62,231 nucleotides of DNA, taken from positions 1 through 62,231 of the forward strand of contig JADGCO010000013.1 in the NCBI GenBank assembly GCA_015228935.1, read 5' to 3'. The notes below the pieces were generated by a model, which was given only the letters and a program-made list of their open reading frames with translations, was not told the DNA's origin and made no database searches. The translations under genes and the position numbers were made by a program. The DNA comes from Magnetococcales bacterium (GTDB taxonomy: Bacteria > Pseudomonadota > Magnetococcia > Magnetococcales > DC0425bin3). The number at the start of each line of letters is the position of its first letter. The stretch's first letter is position 1. Shown piece by piece: positions 59,032-62,231 of the stretch.

Positions 59032-60116
59032 GACGGTGCCAACCAGGCCCGGGGTTCGAGTTTCTCGCCTGGCAGCGGCAAACCAAGCCCGGGTTGCAGT
59101 GCCTCCCAGACCCGTTGCGGGGCAAGAGTGGCCAGACAGGGGGGATGGCCGGGGTGAATTCCCGGCGGGGGGTGACACACCCGCCGCATGCACGGCGCAC
59201 AAGGAAAATCAGCCGCCAGCAATGTTTGTCGGGAACGGGCCACGCCCGAATAATCCGGATTGGTGGCACCAAACAGGGTGATGCCCGGAATATCCAGGGC
59301 ACCGGCCAGATGGGCCAGGCCGGAATCCAGACCAACCACGGCAGCAGCCCCAAGCAAATGGGCCGCCAATTCACCCAGACGCAGGGCCGGCAGAACCCAA
59401 ACGCCATGACCAGTGGCCGTTGCCATACGTTCTGCTCTCTGCCGTTCCTGGAGCGTGCCCCAGGGAAGCCAGATATGGAAATGTGTCTGGGTGCGGATGT
59501 GCCGGGCCAGGTCGATCCAGCAGGCCTCGGGCCAAGCCTTGCTGCTCCAGGCCGTGCCATGCAAAAAAACCACATAAGGATGTTCCGGTCGGGCCAGGAC
59601 GGGCAGGCGGTGCCGATCCAGGCCAAAATCGGGTGGTGTGGCGGGCAATGGATAGGCCAGGACTTCCGCCAGCAGGTGCCGGAGTCGCGCCACCACATGG
59701 TCAAGACCGGCAGCAGCCACGGTTGTCTGGTAGAATGGCAGGGCATACCGTTCCCGGACCCAGGTTCGATCCGGTCCGAACCGCCGGCCCTGTGCCAGAC
59801 GGGCCAGAATGGCACTTTTCAACAAACCCTGGGCATCCACGATGTGGGTAAACTCCTCGCCTCGCATTCTGGTCAAAAACTGCTGCAACTCGCCGCGACG
59901 CCAGGCCTGCATGGGGGAACGACGCCAGCGGCGCAATGCCACGGGAATGATGTGATCCACCCCCGGATGCCAACCGACCATTTCGGCCAGATTTTCTTCC
60001 ACAACCCAACTCAAACGCAGGTCGGGACATGCCCGTTTGGCATCGGTCACGGCAGGCAGCATGTGCAGGACATCCCCCAGGGAGGATGTTTTGATCAGGA
60101 GGAGATTGACAGTCAC
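59028..60116 (-). CDS. waaC: Lipopolysaccharide heptosyltransferase I
   Basis: WaaC adds the first heptose to Kdo-lipid A. The 362-residue product starts at GTG with VTVNLLLIKTSSLGDVLH, the family hallmark, and has FLHGTAWSSKAWP, LPWGTLQERQRAE, and GLDSGLAHLAGALDIPGITLFG in the C-terminal GT-B domain. The start overlaps the acyltransferase stop by 4 bases (GTGA) and its stop overlaps the glycosyltransferase start. A longer frame upstream reads into the acyltransferase gene. Confidence 0.9.
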   Translation of the reverse strand: MTVNLLLIKTSSLGDVLHMLPAVTDAKRACPDLRLSWVVEENLAEMVGWHPGVDHIIPVALRRWRRSPMQAWRRGELQQFLTRMRGEEFTHIVDAQGLLKSAILARLAQGRRFGPDRTWVRERYALPFYQTTVAAAGLDHVVARLRHLLAEVLAYPLPATPPDFGLDRHRLPVLARPEHPYVVFLHGTAWSSKAWPEACWIDLARHIRTQTHFHIWLPWGTLQERQRAERMATATGHGVWVLPALRLGELAAHLLGAAAVVGLDSGLAHLAGALDIPGITLFGATNPDYSGVARSRQTLLAADFPCAPCMRRVCHPPPGIHPGHPPCLATLAPQRVWEALQPGLGLPLPGEKLEPRAWLAPS

Positions 60117-61075
60117 CCGATCCGCTCCAAAAGCCGTTGTGGCAACGGTGGATGGGGTGCGATCCGGGATTGCCACAGGGTTTCGAGGGGAATATCCGGA
60201 CGCCACAGGGTGCCATCGGGCCGGCTGCGCCAACGGGCATGCAACCAGTTGTATTGCTCGGGCCACTCCAGGATCCAGGGTTCAAAGGCAGCCTGGATGC
60301 GGGCCGTAAAGAGTTCCAGTTCGGCGGGCGAGGCCGTTGACGGCGGCGGTTCGAGGGGGGTGCCGATGCGGATGAGCGACTCTCCCGGTGCGGTGCGAAT
60401 GCCGGCGACCGGGACAACCCGACAACCGTACTGACTGGCCAGTCGGGCCGGACCTGCCGGACATTGGGCCGGAATGCCCAGAAAGGGGGCCGTGATGCCT
60501 CCCCGCCGGGTGTTGATATCCACCATGAGACCCAGAATCTTGCGGTCGGCAAGGGCACGCACGGCAGCACGTGTCTCGTTGCGACGAATCATTTCGACGC
60601 CATAGTCACGGCGTACCCGCTTGAATTCCCGTTCACTCAGGGGATTGTTGGCATGGCGATACACCACCACCAGGGGTAACCCCGCATCCGCGCCGTGTTT
60701 CAAGGCAGGTTCCCAGGAACCCAGATGCATACAGGCCACAATAACGCCTTCTCCCCGGGCATGGAGGGCGGACAACTGGTCCAATCCCTCGAAGCGGCAA
60801 CGGCATTCCCGGACCCGCAACCCTTCCAGATGGCTGAGAAAAATATTTTCAAAGACCAGTGTCGCCAGCCGGTCCAGGCGGGAACCCGACAGCTCCGGAC
60901 CATAGACCAAGCGCAGATTGGTACGTGCCCAGGCCCATTCGGAACGTAAAACGTGGTGGGCGTGCCGGGCCAGCCACCGTATCCGCCGGGTCACAACGTC
61001 CATCTCCCCCTGCCGAACCCAGGCAAGAACGCCCCGCAAGACCAGCCATTCCAGAACATGTGAAATTTTGGGCAT
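60113..61075 (-). CDS. lpxL: Lipid A biosynthesis acyltransferase (LpxL/HtrB-like)
   Basis: The enzyme adds a secondary acyl chain to lipid A at the inner membrane. The product from ATG 61075 is 320 residues with an N-terminal hydrophobic segment and the catalytic HX4E motif HLGSWE (His117, Glu122). VYRHANNP and MVDINTRRGGITAPFLG match the family. ATGs at 61132 and 61126 extend it by 19 and 17 residues; the first overlaps the broken hicB stop. It leads the waaC-glycosyltransferase operon. Confidence 0.87.
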   Translation of the reverse strand: MPKISHVLEWLVLRGVLAWVRQGEMDVVTRRIRWLARHAHHVLRSEWAWARTNLRLVYGPELSGSRLDRLATLVFENIFLSHLEGLRVRECRCRFEGLDQLSALHARGEGVIVACMHLGSWEPALKHGADAGLPLVVVYRHANNPLSEREFKRVRRDYGVEMIRRNETRAAVRALADRKILGLMVDINTRRGGITAPFLGIPAQCPAGPARLASQYGCRVVPVAGIRTAPGESLIRIGTPLEPPPSTASPAELELFTARIQAAFEPWILEWPEQYNWLHARWRSRPDGTLWRPDIPLETLWQSRIAPHPPLPQRLLERIG

Positions 61076-61128
61076 TTTTCCGGCGCAAAACCCTGTTGAC
61101 TGTTGGCAACCGAGGCTGGGCATCATGG

Positions 61129-61338
61129 TCATGCGGTGATTTCCAGGGTTTCGGCCTGAATTTCGGCCTGAGGTAAAAAGGTCCGGTCATCTTCCACAGG
61201 TTCCAGGTAGAGGTCAATAGCCTCGTGAATGCTTGCCAACGCTTCTTCCCGAGAATTGTCCTCGCTGATGCAGCCTGATCAGGCGGGAACGACCACGGTA
61301 TGACCGTCTGCCTCGCCTGGTTCGAGGACGGAGATGCA
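61129..61338 (-). pseudogene. Broken hicB-like antitoxin gene
   Basis: Translating the minus strand gives ISVLEPGEADGHTVVVPA, an in-frame TGA (61279-61281), then SGCISEDNSREEALASIHEA and IDLYLEPVEDDRTF. Together this matches the HicB antitoxin pattern VxLEPxExGGYxVxVPALPGCxSEGDTxEEA. The TGA falls just before the GC of PALPGC. No start codon lies in the same frame before it; the nearest ATG (in CATGCATC) is out of frame, suggesting a second lesion. No hicA is seen. It lies between hsdM and lpxL. Confidence 0.7.
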
Positions 61339-61341
61339 TGA

Positions 61342-62019
61342 TCACGGCAACAAAGGCAGGCCCAGCTCGGCAAGGAATTGGTTATGACGCTGTTTGGCTT
61401 CACCGATCTTTTCCTCGGCGGCCATAAGGTCTGCATGCACTTCGGCAAGATTGATCTCATCCTCCGCCTCGGCTGTGCTGACGTAGCGGGAGATGTTCAG
61501 GTTGAAATCATGTTCTTCCTCAATGATCTCCAATGACACGCGCCGCGAATAGCGGGCTTCTTCCTTGCGGTGCTGGTAGGTATCGATGATCTTTTCGATG
61601 TGTTCGGGCAAGAGCTGGTTTTGCCGCTTGCCTTTCTCGTAGTGTTCGGCTGCGTTGATGAACAGCACATCATCCGGTTTCTTGCATTTTTTCAGCACCA
61701 GGATGCACACCGGGATGCCGGTGGAGAAAAACAGGTTGGCCGGCAGGCCGATCACCGTATCGATGTGGCCGTCTTTCAGCAGCCTGGTGCGGATGCGTGC
61801 CTCGGCACCACCCCGGAACAGCACGCCGTGCGGCAGGATGATGGCCATCACCCCGTCCGGCTTCAAGAAGTGGAACCCGTGCAACAGGAAGGCAAAGTCC
61901 GCCGCCGACTTCGGTGCAAGGCCATGGTTCTTGAAGCGTACATCCTCGGCGAGCGCACCCGTAGGCTCCCATCGGTAGCTGAACGGCGGATTGGCCACCA
62001 CGGCGTCGTGTACTGGTTC
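61342..62019 (-). pseudogene. hsdM: 3' part of a type I restriction-modification hsdM gene
   Basis: The frame encodes the C-terminal catalytic half of a type I DNA methyltransferase M subunit. The NPPF methylase motif (DAVVANPPFSYRW) stands at the very start of the recognisable part. It continues with FLLHGFHFLKPDGVMAIILPHGVLFRGGAE and ends in the usual helical tail. The preceding sequence (to ATG 62064) has no HsdM character, so the SAM-binding motif I and N-terminal domain are missing. It may be a truncated remnant, or the rest lies in rearranged DNA beyond the edge. No hsdS or hsdR is in the window. Confidence 0.75.
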
Positions 62020-62231
62020 AGCGTGAATCCGACAAACGACCATCGCGGATAAGCTACTTTTCATTCCCCATTCGGCATCTTAACGTGCCGAGAGTTGCGT
62101 TTTTTAAGGCATCCTGGATCTACCAACTCGATATGCAGGAAACGAGGGGCGATTGACCCCTCGTCCTCAATATCGACTCGGTGAGTCCAACCAGGTTATC
62201 CCTTGGTGGGTTGCTCGCCAGCATTGCCCAC
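62020..62231. other. Unassigned sequence at the right edge, with a hairpin
   Basis: These 212 bases lie upstream of the hsdM remnant and show no HsdM coding sequence. They contain a perfect 8-pair stem, ACGAGGGG and CCCCTCGT around a 7-base loop (62142-62164). The stretch could be the end of a mobile element or unrelated chromosome; the window stops before this can be decided. Confidence 0.4.

Noticed and set aside
61129-61338. UGA recoding (selenocysteine) in the hicB-like gene
   Set aside because: No selenocysteine element was recognised, HicB proteins do not use it, and no in-frame start codon exists; a nonsense mutation is simpler.

Overview
The window is Gram-negative proteobacterial chromosome: it carries lptD, surA, waaC- and lpxL-like lipopolysaccharide genes, a Tat-type secretion signal and c-type cytochromes. 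Gene order lptD-surA-pdxA-rsmA, a TIGR01459-type HAD protein, DUF1640 and ETF-QO suggest an alphaproteobacterium or a close relative such as Magnetococcales. That placement is inference; no rRNA or magnetosome gene is present. No tRNA, rRNA, CRISPR array or complete insertion sequence was seen.

Layout. (1) 1-6 kb: the tail of an unidentified gene, an exported beta-carbonic anhydrase, a DUF1640 protein, a CysQ-like phosphatase, a small periplasmic protein, a three-gene operon with a seven-haem cytochrome c between two membrane proteins, and an MNT-HEPN pair. (2) 6-11.3 kb: lptD-surA-pdxA-rsmA on the minus strand. (3) 11.4-17.1 kb: recQ, then an iron(III) ABC importer (ATPase, binding protein, fused permease) behind a possible Fur box. 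(4) 17-28.6 kb: a hybrid sensor kinase, an OLD-like ATPase/TOPRIM protein, an ETF-QO-like dehydrogenase, an SH3/coiled-coil protein, argB, an SPFH/NfeD pair, gshA, a surface-polysaccharide-type protein and a DUF2934 protein. (5) 28.8-41.4 kb: glycogen genes (a GlgX-MalQ fusion, glgB, glgC). A compact minus-strand defence/conflict operon lies between glgB and glgC: orphan antitoxin, NTase-substrate-binding protein, MNT nucleotidyltransferase, HNH protein, ABC-3C MC6 and DUF2326 ABC ATPase. (6) 41.5-46.8 kb: a NusG-II protein, an asparagine-synthetase-like amidotransferase, class I fumarase and a HAD phosphatase. (7) 47-56.8 kb: a signalling block of three sensor kinases, one response regulator and an adenylate cyclase. 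(8) 57.4-62.2 kb: a VapBC-like pair, an LPS core/lipid A operon, a broken hicB-like gene and the 3' part of an hsdM gene that loses homology near the window edge.

The best candidate for an under-described system is the 39.6-35.8 kb operon. It joins an HI0073/HI0074-like nucleotidyltransferase pair to an HNH-type ABC three-component system; five consecutive genes each overlap the next by 4 bases. Other points of note are a dispersed hairpin repeat whose stem shows a compensatory base-pair change between copies, a heptahaem cytochrome flanked by two sensor-like proteins without output domains, a single-chain GlgX-MalQ enzyme, and a hicB-like pseudogene interrupted by an in-frame TGA.
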